64,000 nt of DNA from Symbiopectobacterium purcellii (GCF_019797845.1 NZ_CP081864.1:124001-188000), one strand, 5' to 3'; positions 39,042-48,268 are shown, counted from the stretch's first letter. Translations and numbers: made by a program. The notes: generated from the sequence alone by a model not told the origin.

Positions 39042-39635
39042 TCACGGTTCAGATAGCGTTAGCTTAATCGGTTCAACAGCGAATGTTATCCCTTTTTCCC
39101 CATTATCTGCCACTACATATCGCAATGCGCCTTCCGTTTGTTGGTAAAAGCCCTGACGTTTGCCGATATCCAGCAATTCCGTGATCTTCTTGCTGCTTTG
39201 TTCTTCGGAGAGCGAGGGAATAAAGTGGCGCAGCAGCGCGGCCATATACTGGATAGCTTGGGCGCGGCGAGCACCGGTTTCAGGATCGCCCACCTGAGGC
39301 TGGTAGGTCAGTTGCATGGTTTTTATTTTGCCAGTGCCTCGCTCCAGGGCAGTTGACGCGTAGAGTTGGGCATTGATTCTGCTCGCAGCCCGCGTCAGCG
39401 GTCCGGCGGGCTCACCGGTATCCACCGCGCGGAATTCCCCTATCGGTAATGAGGGGTTGCTGAGGTTATAGCGCGTGCGAAATTGTGGGATAGTCTGGTC
39501 GAACGTGGGCGCGTCGGGCAGCAGGTACGGTGCCACCGTGGCGTCTTTTGACGGCACAAGGGGTTGCGCGTGAACCTCCGGTCCAGACGTCAGTAAGAGC
39601 AGGAGTAACGCTGGGGCAACGAGTCGTATAGTCAT
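39042..39635 (-). CDS. yiiQ: YiiQ-family (DUF1454) periplasmic protein
   Basis: The 197-residue protein has a signal peptide (MTIRLVAPALLLLLLTSGPEVHA) and matches the DUF1454 family in length and position; E. coli yiiQ is also upstream of tpiA. The mature part includes PYLLPDAPTFDQTIPQFRTR. The function is unknown. The ATG at 39635 has GGAA unusually close. An in-frame TTG ten codons earlier is the alternative. The 5' leader may contain the hairpin at 39674-39705. Confidence 0.88.
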   Translation of the reverse strand: MTIRLVAPALLLLLLTSGPEVHAQPLVPSKDATVAPYLLPDAPTFDQTIPQFRTRYNLSNPSLPIGEFRAVDTGEPAGPLTRAASRINAQLYASTALERGTGKIKTMQLTYQPQVGDPETGARRAQAIQYMAALLRHFIPSLSEEQSSKKITELLDIGKRQGFYQQTEGALRYVVADNGEKGITFAVEPIKLTLSEP

Positions 39636-40064
39636 AGTTCCGCTATTGAAGTGTTCCGTTTTCAAAAGAGAGCGTTGTCAGAGCAAGAAGGGAGGCTCTG
39701 ACAACGGGCGCTTGTCTGATTAAAGCGGGATTTGGGCGTGATTGTCAAAAGGCTCGTGCTGGCACACCCTTGTTGACCCCTTCTGTCAGTAAGTGGTATT
39801 CACCTTGAGAATAAATGTGTTGATGAGAGAAGATACAATATCTTTTCTTTGTTAGCGTTATATTACGCATTGTTGTTTATTTGTGGTTGTAGAGTGAATA
39901 AATATTATCGACCAGAATGAGAGGTTATTAACAGTATTTAAAATATTCGCAATAATGTATCACGGTATACGTAAGTGACGATTTCTCTTGATATATAACC
40001 CGTTAACCAGTGTGTAAATTACATCGGTTTCAACATAATAATACAGAGTATTGAGGGGAGCGAA
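39636..40064. other. Divergent region yiiQ / flavoprotein pseudogene
   Basis: The 429 bp hold the perfect inverted repeat at 39674-39705 near yiiQ. They then become AT-rich up to the flavoprotein gene. No gene is seen. I looked for an FNR box and found only a TTGAT half near 39988. Confidence 0.5.
39674..39705 (-). promoter_or_regulatory. Perfect inverted repeat in the yiiQ leader
   Basis: GTTGTCAGAGC and GCTCTGACAAC are perfect 11-bp arms around a 10-base purine-rich loop (AAGAAGGGAG on plus). On the minus strand the stem is followed by GCTCTCTTTTG, so it could be a weak terminator or attenuator in front of yiiQ. The minus-strand loop CTCCCTTCTT is complementary to Shine-Dalgarno sequence. 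Confidence 0.45.
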
Positions 40065-41592
40065 ATGAGCGTAAAATCAATTTTAACTGCCGCTATTCTT
40101 TCGTGTTTTGGCATGGCCGCCCATGCGGAACAAGTCATGGATACGGATGTGGTGGTGGTGGGTGCCGGGGCATCAGGGTCTGCGGCAGCCTATGCATTAA
40201 CCGAACAGGGGCTGAAGGTCATTAATCTGGAGAAACTTCCGCAGACCGGGGGAACCGGACAATTTTCGGAAGGGATATTTGCGGTAGAAAGTAAAATACA
40301 GCGGGAAAATAATCATGTATTTACTCGCGATCAGGCCTTTAAGTTAGTGATGGATTACAGCCACTGGCGACCTAATGCCAAGCTGGTACGCAATTATATT
40401 AATAAATCAGCGGATACCATCGATTGGCTACAAGCGCTCGGCGTCCATTTTGAGAAACTGACCTCGAATTATCCCGGCGGCTATTATACCTGGCATATTT
40501 ATCAGGGCCGTGGGCGCGCAGTGATTGATGTTCTGCAACAGCATTTTGCCGACAAGGGTGGGAAACTGCTGGTGAAAACAGCAGGCAAACAGCTCATCAC
40601 CGATGAAAAAGGAAAAGTGGTAGGACTGATGGCCGAAAGCGCTGCCGGTGAAGCCATTCGTATCAATGCCAAAACCGTGGTTATTGCCACCGGTGGTTTC
40701 GGCAGCAATAAAGAGATGCTGACGGAGTATACGCGCTTTCCTGATGTGGAAGTGGTCGGTATTCCAGGGAAAGTGGGTGACGGTATTAAAATGGCCTGGG
40801 CAGCCGGCGCGGCAAAAGACGGCCGTGAATTTATCAATATGTCCTATCGTCCGGGGCCATCAAAGGAGTCCACCACCAACCATTACGCGGCTTCTGCCAA
40901 ACAGCCCCATTTGTGGCTGAACACCAAGGGCGAACGATTCACCAACGAAGCCAATATCGAACAGTGGCCCCTTTGCGGGTAATGCCTTGGAAAACCAGGG
41001 TGGAACCATGTTTGTGTTGTATGACGAAGACACAAAAAACTACATGATCGATCACGGCATTGATGTCGGCGTTGGCGTGATGGTTCCCGTTGCCACCAAA
41101 CTCACCAAACTGGAAGAGCACTTCGCCAAAGGCGAGGCCGCAGGAAAAGCGTTCCGTGCAAATTCCATCAAAGAGCTGGCGCAAAAAACCGGCATGGATT
41201 ACCAAACGCTGAAAGACAACATTGAGCGTTACAACCAGTTTTGCAACGTTCGCCACGATGAAGATTTCGTGAAGGATGCCCGCTATCTGCGCCCCGTTGC
41301 GAAAGCACCGTTCTATGCGGTGAAGAGTGTAGCGACCTCACTCGGCACCTTGGGCGGCGTGAAGGTGAACGAAAAATTGCAGGCGGTTGATGATAAAAAC
41401 GTCCCGGTTTCTGGTCTGTACGTGATCGGCAACGATGCCGGGGGCATGTACGGTGACAGTTACGATTTGGTGATGGCGGGCAGTACCGTTGGCTTTGCCA
41501 TCAACTCGGCGCGCATTGCGGCGGAGAATATTGCGCAAGACCTGGGAGCACAAAAACCACTGGTCATAAAAGCCAGCGATAAAAAGAGCTAA
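40065..41592 (+). pseudogene. Periplasmic FAD-dependent reductase (flavocytochrome c/fumarate reductase flavin-domain family), frameshifted
   Basis: The N-terminal part (40065-40982) has a signal peptide ending MAAHA and a dinucleotide-binding motif (DVVVVGAGASGSAAAYAL, residues 28-45). It also has LEKLPQTGGTGQFSEG and ATGGFGSNKEML. It then runs into a stop after ERFTNEANIEQWPLCG. The downstream part continues in the next frame (FAGNALENQGGTMFVLYDED) to IGNDAGGMYGDSYDLVMAGS near the end. Removing one C from CCCC at 40968-40971 restores a 508-residue flavoprotein. The family includes periplasmic fumarate and urocanate reductases used as anaerobic electron acceptors. No cytochrome domain or electron-donor gene is adjacent. 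A Crp/Fnr-type regulator follows. Confidence 0.85.
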
Positions 41593-42171
41593 TTGTCTGC
41601 TTTCTAAAACGCATTCACAGATTCACTCGGGTTGATTCAGCCCGGGTGAATCAACCTCTGGTTGTATACCCTAAATAATTCGAGTTGCGGGAAGGCGGCA
41701 AGTGAGTGACAAATCTGTCTGGAACAGATTTGAACAGCGCTTGCGCTGGCCCGCAGGGTGAATCTCAGGGATGAGATTCATTAATCCCGATGCGCTTACT
41801 CAGGTAAGTGATTCGGGTGGACGAGAGCAGCCAATGCACCTGCAACTTGAAGCATGACGGGTATAATAACGCTTAATCATTTCATAACATTATTTCCAAC
41901 AAACGCATTTGATTTCTTCTCTCATCGGTTATTTTCTGCAACATGTCAACGACGCTATTTACCTTCATTTATTCTTGCGGTTATCAGGCGTAAAACACGC
42001 GGGTAAATGAATGCCACGAAGTTAACAAAATGTGGTTTGACGCGGTAGTAATTCCAGCCGGGACGCGGCAAACTGATGCGTATAACGTTACGCGACACTG
42101 AATTATTTATTTTTTTACAATGAATTATCTTTTGATGTGCTTATATCATTCCACCAAACAGGGAAATAAAA
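41593..42171. other. Region between the flavoprotein and Crp/Fnr-type genes
   Basis: A 201-bp ERIC variant occupies 41665-41865. The remaining 300 bp are AT-rich and carry no gene; they should hold the promoter of the regulator at 42172. Confidence 0.55.
41665..41865. repeat. ERIC element with internal insertion (about 201 bp)
   Basis: Both ERIC ends are present (TATACCCTAAATAATTCGAG ... TTGAAGCATGACGGGTATA), as is the core GCTTACTCAGGTAAGTGATT. A segment of about 75 bp not in the consensus (roughly 41708-41782) lies within one arm. It contains its own small inverted repeats, such as AATCTGT...ACAGATT and AATCTCA...TGAGATT. ERIC variants with insertions are known in other enterobacteria. Confidence 0.8.
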
Positions 42172-42870
42172 ATGAGACACATTTTCCATCAAATACCCTG
42201 GATATACCCGAAAGATATTGTTGAGCTCCGCGAATTATATCAACGGTATGGCACTCAGGAACATTATAAGAAAGGCACCATTATCAAGAGTCGTGGGGAA
42301 TCGCAGCGCTTATTCTATTTGGTTAATGGGCTCTGTATGTATTATGCCAACTATGTTGAAAATAATCCGATGTCATTCTCACTGGTGCTGCCTGAACGCA
42401 CGATGGGGGATATCACTTGTATTACCAAACAATATTTTAATGTTACCACCATCGTGATTCGGGATGCAGATATTCTGGTGGTGCCCCCTGATATTTTACT
42501 GGATGCCATGCGGCAGGATGCTGAACTGGCGATAAAAATATGCCGTCACGTCGTGGCCAAGCAGGAGAGCAGCCTGGAGGCGGTAATCACTAACACCAGC
42601 TGCGAACCCGCGCAACGTCTTAAAATTCTGCTGAAAAGCATGTTATTAGACGGTGGGATTGAGCCTAAAGCAGGCTGGTATACTGTGCCGCTGACGTTGA
42701 CCCACGAGGAGTACGGTCAAATCATCAACGTGACTCGCGTCACCATTTCCAGAATACTGGCACTGTGGCAACGTGAAGGGCTGATATGTCGTGAAAATAA
42801 AACGATTATTGTCCATCATCAGCTGTTTGATGATGTGTATGATTGGCTTAGCTATTTTTCTGAAAAATAA
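42172..42870 (+). CDS. Crp/Fnr-family transcriptional regulator
   Basis: The 232-residue protein has an N-terminal cyclic-nucleotide-binding-like beta barrel (KKGTIIKSRGESQRLFYLVNG near residues 33-53) and a C-terminal winged HTH (LTHEEYGQIINVTRVTISRILALWQREGLI near 182-211). It lacks the N-terminal cysteine cluster of FNR, so oxygen sensing by an iron-sulfur cluster is not expected. The barrel is closer to effector-binding Crp/Fnr proteins of anaerobic reductase loci. Being next to the broken flavoprotein gene on the same strand, it probably once controlled it. The effector is unknown. Confidence 0.82.
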   Translation: MRHIFHQIPWIYPKDIVELRELYQRYGTQEHYKKGTIIKSRGESQRLFYLVNGLCMYYANYVENNPMSFSLVLPERTMGDITCITKQYFNVTTIVIRDADILVVPPDILLDAMRQDAELAIKICRHVVAKQESSLEAVITNTSCEPAQRLKILLKSMLLDGGIEPKAGWYTVPLTLTHEEYGQIINVTRVTISRILALWQREGLICRENKTIIVHHQLFDDVYDWLSYFSEK

Positions 42871-42945
42871 CGTTTCAGTAGCGCGTAAAAAACACCGCGT
42901 GGCCTAAACGGCCAGACAGGGGTAAGCCAGCCACACCGAATCCTC

Positions 42946-43692
42946 TCACCAATAATGCTCACTGGTAATATGCCCCGGACGGCGCCGCAGGTGCTTGGTC
43001 ATTTCCCGTTGCTCTTTCAGGCATTGCTGGGTATCACGTACCATTTGTGGGTTACCACACAGCATCACATGGCTGGTTTGCGCATTAAGTGTCAATCCGA
43101 CCGCATTCTCCAACGCTCCGCTGCTGATAAGCGCCGGAACACGCCCCGTCAGGGAGCCGACCTGCGTTTCCCGGCTGATGACCGTTTGTATCCGCAGTTT
43201 GTCGCCGTAACGCTGCTGTAGCTGCTGCATCTTGGGTAAGTAGCTAAGGTCATTGGCAAAGCGCGCTGCGTGCACTAATACGATGTGCTGGAAACGCTCG
43301 AGATCCTTCCCTTCCTCTAAAATCGACAAATAAGGGCCGATGGCGGTGCCGGTCGCGAGCATCCACAGCGTGTCACAGTCAGGAACTTCTTCCAGCACAA
43401 AGAAACCCGCTGCATCTTTGGTGATTTCCAGTGGCATTCCGGGTTGCAGCGCGTGCAAATGAGGGCTGAGCTTGCCATCCGGCACCGTGACCAGATAAAA
43501 CTCAAGAGTGGGATTACTGGGGGCATTCACGTAAGAATAGGCGCGCTGAATGCGCTCGCCGTCAATTTCCAACCCCAGCTTGGCGTACTGACCCGCCGTA
43601 AACGCGGCAATTGGCGCCTGAACCTGAATGCTGAAAAGGCTGTCCGTCCAATTTGTTACCTGAATAACGTTACCGGTTACCCACTCTGCCAT
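42946..43692 (-). CDS. fpr: Ferredoxin/flavodoxin--NADP+ reductase
   Basis: Fpr passes electrons from NADPH to flavodoxin or ferredoxin, supplying radical-SAM enzymes and oxidative-stress repair. The 248 residues equal E. coli Fpr. Visible are RAYSYVNAPSNPTLEFYLV (FAD binding, near residue 49), LATGTAIGPYLSIL (NADP binding, near 110), CGNPQMVRDTQQ and the terminal aromatic YW typical of this class. I chose the ATG at 43692 (AGGAG upstream). In E. coli it lies next to glpX, as here. Confidence 0.95.
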   Translation of the reverse strand: MAEWVTGNVIQVTNWTDSLFSIQVQAPIAAFTAGQYAKLGLEIDGERIQRAYSYVNAPSNPTLEFYLVTVPDGKLSPHLHALQPGMPLEITKDAAGFFVLEEVPDCDTLWMLATGTAIGPYLSILEEGKDLERFQHIVLVHAARFANDLSYLPKMQQLQQRYGDKLRIQTVISRETQVGSLTGRVPALISSGALENAVGLTLNAQTSHVMLCGNPQMVRDTQQCLKEQREMTKHLRRRPGHITSEHYW

Positions 43693-43811
43693 AGTGCTCT
43701 GCTCCTGATGTTTTTCGGCCACTCAGGCCATCCCCCTTACGAAACAGTGCGCTAGGGGAGAGGGCCTTTACGATACGCGATTTTTTAACAACAGTGAAAC
43801 AATCAATGCAA

Positions 43812-43910
43812 TATCCCCGTCATACTTCAAGTTGCAGGCGTGTTGGCTGCTCTCGCTCACCCGAATCACTCACTTGCCGCCTTCCTGCAACTCGAATTAT
43901 TTAGGGGATA
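43812..43910. repeat. ERIC element with central deletion (about 99 bp)
   Basis: Both ends are present (CCCCGTCATACTTCAAGTTG ... CAACTCGAATTATTTAGGGG), but about 25 bp of the central palindrome are missing. It occupies most of the fpr-glpX gap (43693-43930). Confidence 0.8.
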
Positions 43911-43930
43911 GCCCTTGTGACTTCATGCGA

Positions 43931-44941
43931 TCACAGCAGGAAGTCATGCAACGCCGGATCTTTGCGATCGAGATAATGTGTTGAACGAATACGCCGGATA
44001 GTGCGTGATTTGCCGCGAATCAGCAGTGTTTCGGTGGTGGCGATGTTACCCCGGCGGGCAATCCCTTCCAACAGGTCGCCTTTGGTGATACCGGTAGCCG
44101 AGAAGATCACGTTGTCATTACGCGCCATATCGCTCAACGTGAGTATGCGTCCAGCTTCAATCCCCATTTCTGCACAGCGTTCCAGCTCACGCTCGCCCAA
44201 ACGACGGTTTTCCTCGCTGTCCCCTTTAACCTGATGGCGTGCCAGCAGGCGACCTTGCATATCGCCATCCAGCGCGCGGATCACCGCAGCGGAAATCACC
44301 CCTTCAGGTGCGCCGCCGATGCCATACAGCACATCGACTTCGCTGTCAGGCATACAGGTCAGAATTGAGGCGGCGACATCACCGTCGGGAATAGCAAACA
44401 CTTTCACGCCCAGTTGCTGCATTTCGGCAATCACGCCATCGTGACGCGGTTTTGCCAGAGTGATCACCGTAAGCTGCTGTAACGGTTTGCCAATTTTGAT
44501 GGCGATATTGCGCAGGTTATCCGCCAATGGCAGCGCCAGGTTGATAGCGCCTTTGGCCTGCGGACCGACGATCAGCTTTTCCATATACATGTCGGGCGCG
44601 TGCAGAAAGGTATCTTTTTCGCCGACGGCCAGAACGGCGAGCGCATTGGCTTGCCCCATTGCCGTCATTCGTGTGCCTTCAATGGGATCGACCGCGATAT
44701 CCACTGCATCGCCCACGCCGGTGCCGACCTGCTCACCGATGTAAAGCATGGGGGCTTCGTCAATCTCACCTTCACCGATCACGATTTGCCCGTTGATATC
44801 AACCTGATTGAGCATGATGCGCATGGCCTGCACCGCCGCGCCATCGGCGGCATTTTTATCGCCACGGCCAAGCCATTTGTAGCCTGCCAGCGCAGCAGCT
44901 TCTGTCACGCGGGAAAACTCAATCGCCAATTCACGTTTCAT
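43931..44941 (-). CDS. glpX: Fructose-1,6-bisphosphatase, class II
   Basis: GlpX hydrolyses fructose 1,6-bisphosphate in gluconeogenesis, here presumably supporting growth on glycerol. The 336 residues equal E. coli GlpX. Motifs include GRGDKNAADGAAVQAMR near residue 26, GEGEIDEAPMLYIGE near 57 and the phosphatase metal site DPIEGTRMTAMGQANAL near 87. In E. coli glpX is the third gene of glpFKX. Here it is separated from glpK by about 4.9 kb of gluconate genes and must use its own promoter; TG-T-TAAAAT at 44987-44995 (minus strand) is a candidate. Confidence 0.96.
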   Translation of the reverse strand: MKRELAIEFSRVTEAAALAGYKWLGRGDKNAADGAAVQAMRIMLNQVDINGQIVIGEGEIDEAPMLYIGEQVGTGVGDAVDIAVDPIEGTRMTAMGQANALAVLAVGEKDTFLHAPDMYMEKLIVGPQAKGAINLALPLADNLRNIAIKIGKPLQQLTVITLAKPRHDGVIAEMQQLGVKVFAIPDGDVAASILTCMPDSEVDVLYGIGGAPEGVISAAVIRALDGDMQGRLLARHQVKGDSEENRRLGERELERCAEMGIEAGRILTLSDMARNDNVIFSATGITKGDLLEGIARRGNIATTETLLIRGKSRTIRRIRSTHYLDRKDPALHDFLL

Positions 44942-45347
44942 GGATACCTGTCTGTTGTGTAATAGGAAAAGGGGGAATTGCGCGCGATTTTAACACACTC
45001 GCTGCGGGCGGGAGCAGGATGATATCAAGGGAGCTGCGAATGCGCTCCTCTTCGTCATCGCTGGCGGCCTGTCGGTGGGTTCGGGCCCCGAAGGTACCGC
45101 GTAGCAGCGTTATTTCGCGCGAAAAGCCAGGGGGATCGGGGTGAGGGCGATTAGGCGCCCCGAGTCGGGCGCGTGCGATGTACGAAGCAAATAACGGCGT
45201 GGGTTAACGCGCACGAAACATTCACGGCAACAACAAAGAGACTTGGACTAAATTTCTGAGGATTCCTCAGCGTCTACGCGGGAATGATTGTTTTAGGTCT
45301 ATGGGGCCAACAACGTTGCGCCGCTCAGTAGAGCGGCGTCATTCGTA
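44942..45347. other. glpX upstream region with an unexplained GC-rich block
   Basis: Besides a candidate extended -10 for glpX (44987-44995, minus), the segment 45000-45200 is unusually GC-rich for an intergenic region. It has a perfect stem GCGCCC-CGAGTC-GGGCGC (45155-45172). I recognise no gene; it may be a dispersed repeat or a decayed insertion. A stem GCCGCTC-AGTA-GAGCGGC at about 45320-45337, after the MFS stop, may end that transcript. Confidence 0.45.
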
Positions 45348-46631
45348 TTAACGGTGTGAAGTGGCGAGTTGCGCCTTTTTCTCACTGCCCGGTGCTTTAA
45401 CCGTAATGGTTAACAATACCGAGAGCAGCAAGGCAACGGCCATAAAGCTATAGGACATGCTCGGGTTGCCGGTAATGCCGTTGAGGTAACCAACCAGCCA
45501 GGCGCCGAGGAATGCACCCAGCGCGCCAAAGCTGTTGATCAAACCAATCGATACCCCAGAAACGTTTTTAGGCAGCAGTTCAGGAATCAGCGCGAAGAAC
45601 GGGCCATAGGGAGCATACATGCAGGCGGCCGCAACCACTAACAGCGCATAAGACACCCAGAAATGTTGCGCACCGATGGCGTAAGAGGTGAAGAAGGCTA
45701 ACGACGCGATCAACAGCAGAGGCCAGATATAGAGCTTACGGTTTTGCATTTTGTCCGACAGCCAGGAGACCGTCAGCATCAGCACAATGGCGGCGAAGTA
45801 AGGCAGTGCCGAGAGCCAGCCGACGGAGACGATATCCAGTGAGGCCGCAGATTTGAGGATCGACGGCATCCACATCATAAAGCCGTAAACTCCGATGCTC
45901 CAGAAGGCATGTACAGCACACAGAATAATCACGTTGCGTGAACGCAAGGCCTCACCGTAGTTGCGTACCGGCTTGATGTTCTTTTGTTCCGCATCCATCA
46001 CCGCCTGGAAATCCGCTTTTTCCTGTGCACTCATCCAGGTGACTTCGGACGGTTTATCGCGCACCAGGAACCACCAGATAAACGCCCAGATAATCGCCGG
46101 CGCACCTTCGATAATGAACATTTCACGCCAGCCGAACGCATTGATCAGGTAGCCGGAGACGATGGACATCCACAGCACGGTGACCGGATTGCCCAGTACC
46201 AGGAAGGTGTTGGCGCGCGAGCGTTCCTCTTTGGTGAACCAGGTGCTGATGTAGATCAGCATGGAGGGCATCACCGCCGCTTCTACCACGCCAAGGATGA
46301 AACGGATCACCATCAGCATCGGGATATTATTGACCAACCCGGTGGCGGCGGCACACAACCCCCACAAGATCAGGCTGACAAAAATCAGTTTGCGCACGCT
46401 GCGCTTAACCGCGTAAATGGAGCCCGGTACCTGAAAGAAGAAATAACCGAGAAAGAACAGCGCGCCAATCAGTGAAGACGTTCCCTTGCTGATGCCCAAA
46501 TCCACCTCGATACCTGACGCGGCCGCAAAACCATAATTGGCGCGATCGAGATAGGCGAGGCTATAGGTAATAAAAATGATGGGCATTAAATACCACCAAC
46601 GCTGAACAGCTAATTTTTTAGTCGTCATCAT
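45348..46631 (-). CDS. MFS transporter, anion:cation symporter (ACS) family, probable sugar-acid permease
   Basis: The protein has 427 residues when started at the ATG at 46631 (AGGT upstream); the frame is open for 33 more codons. Twelve membrane helices are visible. ACS-family signatures include SLAYLDRANYGFAAASGIEVD in helix 1-loop 2 and RFILGVVEAAVMPSMLIYIS near residue 107. The family imports hexuronates, galactonate, gluconate-like acids or tartrate. Next to a GntR-like regulator, idnO and a gluconokinase, and with no GntT/IdnT-type permease here, it is the likely importer of gluconate, ketogluconate or a related acid. The substrate is inferred. Confidence 0.85.
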   Translation of the reverse strand: MMTTKKLAVQRWWYLMPIIFITYSLAYLDRANYGFAAASGIEVDLGISKGTSSLIGALFFLGYFFFQVPGSIYAVKRSVRKLIFVSLILWGLCAAATGLVNNIPMLMVIRFILGVVEAAVMPSMLIYISTWFTKEERSRANTFLVLGNPVTVLWMSIVSGYLINAFGWREMFIIEGAPAIIWAFIWWFLVRDKPSEVTWMSAQEKADFQAVMDAEQKNIKPVRNYGEALRSRNVIILCAVHAFWSIGVYGFMMWMPSILKSAASLDIVSVGWLSALPYFAAIVLMLTVSWLSDKMQNRKLYIWPLLLIASLAFFTSYAIGAQHFWVSYALLVVAAACMYAPYGPFFALIPELLPKNVSGVSIGLINSFGALGAFLGAWLVGYLNGITGNPSMSYSFMAVALLLSVLLTITVKAPGSEKKAQLATSHR

Positions 46632-46933
46632 GGTTACCTGTTTATTTTGCATTGTTATCATCTGCATCTTATCGTGCAGCAGGATAATGTTGAAAAACAT
46701 TCCTGAATGCCAAATCAAATGATAAGGCACATAATGTTATGTAAAAGGGTTTTCGTGATGCGTATTATTAATACACATCATCTTGCATTGAGATCTATTT
46801 TAGAAATAGGTGCTCCGAGTGAATATTAATTAATCAATGGTAATATAACTGTTGCCGATACTTATTTTGCACTTCGCTGTCATCAGGCATTGTTGACGTT
46901 GTAAATATGAGAACCTTTTTCCACTTTTATTTT

Positions 46934-46949
46934 TGTGACATACATCACT
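46934..46949. promoter_or_regulatory. CRP-binding site upstream of the ACS permease
   Basis: TGTGA-CATACA-TCACT matches the CRP consensus TGTGA-N6-TCACA in nine of ten positions. It lies 20 bp from the GntR-like box, suggesting catabolite control of sugar-acid uptake. Confidence 0.6.
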
Positions 46950-46969
46950 GTAAATTATGTTAAAAAAAG

Positions 46970-46985
46970 ATGTTACCGGCAACGT
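46970..46985. promoter_or_regulatory. GntR-like operator
   Basis: ATGTTACCGGCAACGT differs in two positions from the E. coli GntR/IdnR-type operator ATGTTACCGGTAACAT as I recall it. A LacI/GntR-like gene lies immediately upstream. Confidence 0.6.
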
Positions 46986-47051
46986 GATCGGCCTGACATT
47001 TGGCGGCGAATCACGCCGCCTGTTGGTGGCGATTAGGTATTTGGCGGGCGA

Positions 47052-48041
47052 TTACAGCGTGCCGCCCAGAGAGAGGCGATAATGCAAATCAACGTATTCT
47101 ATCGTTGGTAGTTTATTGATTTTTTTGATTAATATCTCAGTTGCCACTTTGCCCATTTCAAAACGGGGCGTGACAACGCTGGCAATGGCGGGTGTGGTGG
47201 CTTGCCCAATATCCAAGCCGTGGAAACCAGAAATCGCGATGTGACCCGGTATGTTAAGCGACAGGCGCAGACACTCTTGTAGCACCCCAACGGCGATATC
47301 GTCGTTAGTACAGAAGATGGCATCCACCTGTGGATACATCTGACGTATCAGTGCCAGCATATCAGCGCCAATGGATACCGATGAGACCTTGTTGGGCGAA
47401 ATTTGCATCGGTTCTAATCCCGCTTCCTGCATGGCGCGGCTATAGCCCTGATAGCGCTTACGGTCGCGCACATCGGACATGGAACCAAAGTAGAGCACGT
47501 GGCGTTTACCGCTAGCCAGAATTGCCACCGTCATATCATAGGCGGCCTGCGTATTGTTGAACCCGACCACAATGCGGCCTGGCAGCGGCTCCAGATCCAT
47601 CACCTGAGCGACGGGAATATTGGCGGAATCGAGGTATTTGTTGGCGCGCAGCGTGTGCTCGGAGTCGGTAAGAATCAAGCCGGCGATGTTACAAGACAGC
47701 AGGTTAACGATCTGCTGTTCTTCCCGTGTCTTGTCGTAGTTGTAATTGACCACCAGCGTTTGGTAGCCGTTCAGCGCGGTAACCGATTCAATCCCGGCCA
47801 ACAGATCGGAGAAAATCTGGTTATTAAAAGAGGGCACCAGAATGCCGATGCGCGGGGCAGGCGCTTGTGTCGCCTCTTTGCGCTCATCGGGGGTGTAATT
47901 CACTTCTGCCATCACCTGGGCGATGCGCTGGGCGGTTTCAGGCGAGACTTTATCCGGCGTACGCAGATAACGACTGACGGTCATCTTGGTGACGCCTGAT
48001 AATTGTGCGATGTCCTGTAACGTAACGCGCTGGTTCTTCAT
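47052..48041 (-). CDS. LacI-family regulator, GntR/IdnR-like
   Basis: The 329-residue LacI-family repressor has the HTH and hinge VTLQDIAQLSGVTKMTVSRYL (residues 6-26) and a periplasmic-binding-protein-like core. It resembles E. coli GntR across the length: RIGILVPSFNNQIFSDLLAGIE, then NIAGLILT, AVDAIFCTNDDIAVG-type and GFHGLDIGQ segments. It probably senses gluconate, ketogluconate or a phosphorylated derivative and controls the divergent idnO-gluconokinase pair and the ACS permease. The ATG at 48041 has a weak ribosome binding site; a TTG ten codons upstream is possible. Confidence 0.86.
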   Translation of the reverse strand: MKNQRVTLQDIAQLSGVTKMTVSRYLRTPDKVSPETAQRIAQVMAEVNYTPDERKEATQAPAPRIGILVPSFNNQIFSDLLAGIESVTALNGYQTLVVNYNYDKTREEQQIVNLLSCNIAGLILTDSEHTLRANKYLDSANIPVAQVMDLEPLPGRIVVGFNNTQAAYDMTVAILASGKRHVLYFGSMSDVRDRKRYQGYSRAMQEAGLEPMQISPNKVSSVSIGADMLALIRQMYPQVDAIFCTNDDIAVGVLQECLRLSLNIPGHIAISGFHGLDIGQATTPAIASVVTPRFEMGKVATEILIKKINKLPTIEYVDLHYRLSLGGTL

Positions 48042-48124
48042 GCAGGAAAGCCCGAGTGTCGCCTGATTCAAAACGAGGATTATGCACTGCCGCTCTGGAA
48101 AAAGGAAAGCGTGTTACTGGAATA

Positions 48125-48261
48125 CCTCTCGTAACATGGCGATGAGAGCGAAAATAATAAGTGTTTTTCGTGTGTTAGCCTGTGGGAAACAAACGGTAGC
48201 CGATATTCCAGTGGAAATACGCGCAACGGATCACGTAAAGAGTAACCTCCTTTCGTAACAT
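48125..48261 (-). promoter_or_regulatory. Two direct repeats of a GntR-like half-operator
   Basis: On the minus strand ATGTTACGAGAGG and ATGTTACGAAAGG lie 124 bp apart. The ATGTTAC part equals one arm of the GntR-type operator. They may bind the LacI-family regulator on either side of the divergent promoters. Confidence 0.35.
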
Positions 48262-48268
48262 GATATTG

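Larger units (their letters stand above)
46632..47051. other. Region upstream of the ACS permease
   Basis: The 420 bp contain a CRP-type site (46934-46949) and a GntR-like operator (46970-46985) about 300 bp from the permease start. The part 46730-46920 is AT-rich with no gene, suggesting a long leader or a second promoter. Confidence 0.5.

Noticed and set aside
41593..42171. CRISPR-like or tRNA structure in the inverted-repeat-rich gap
   Set aside because: The repeats are explained by an ERIC element; there is no regular spacing and no cloverleaf.
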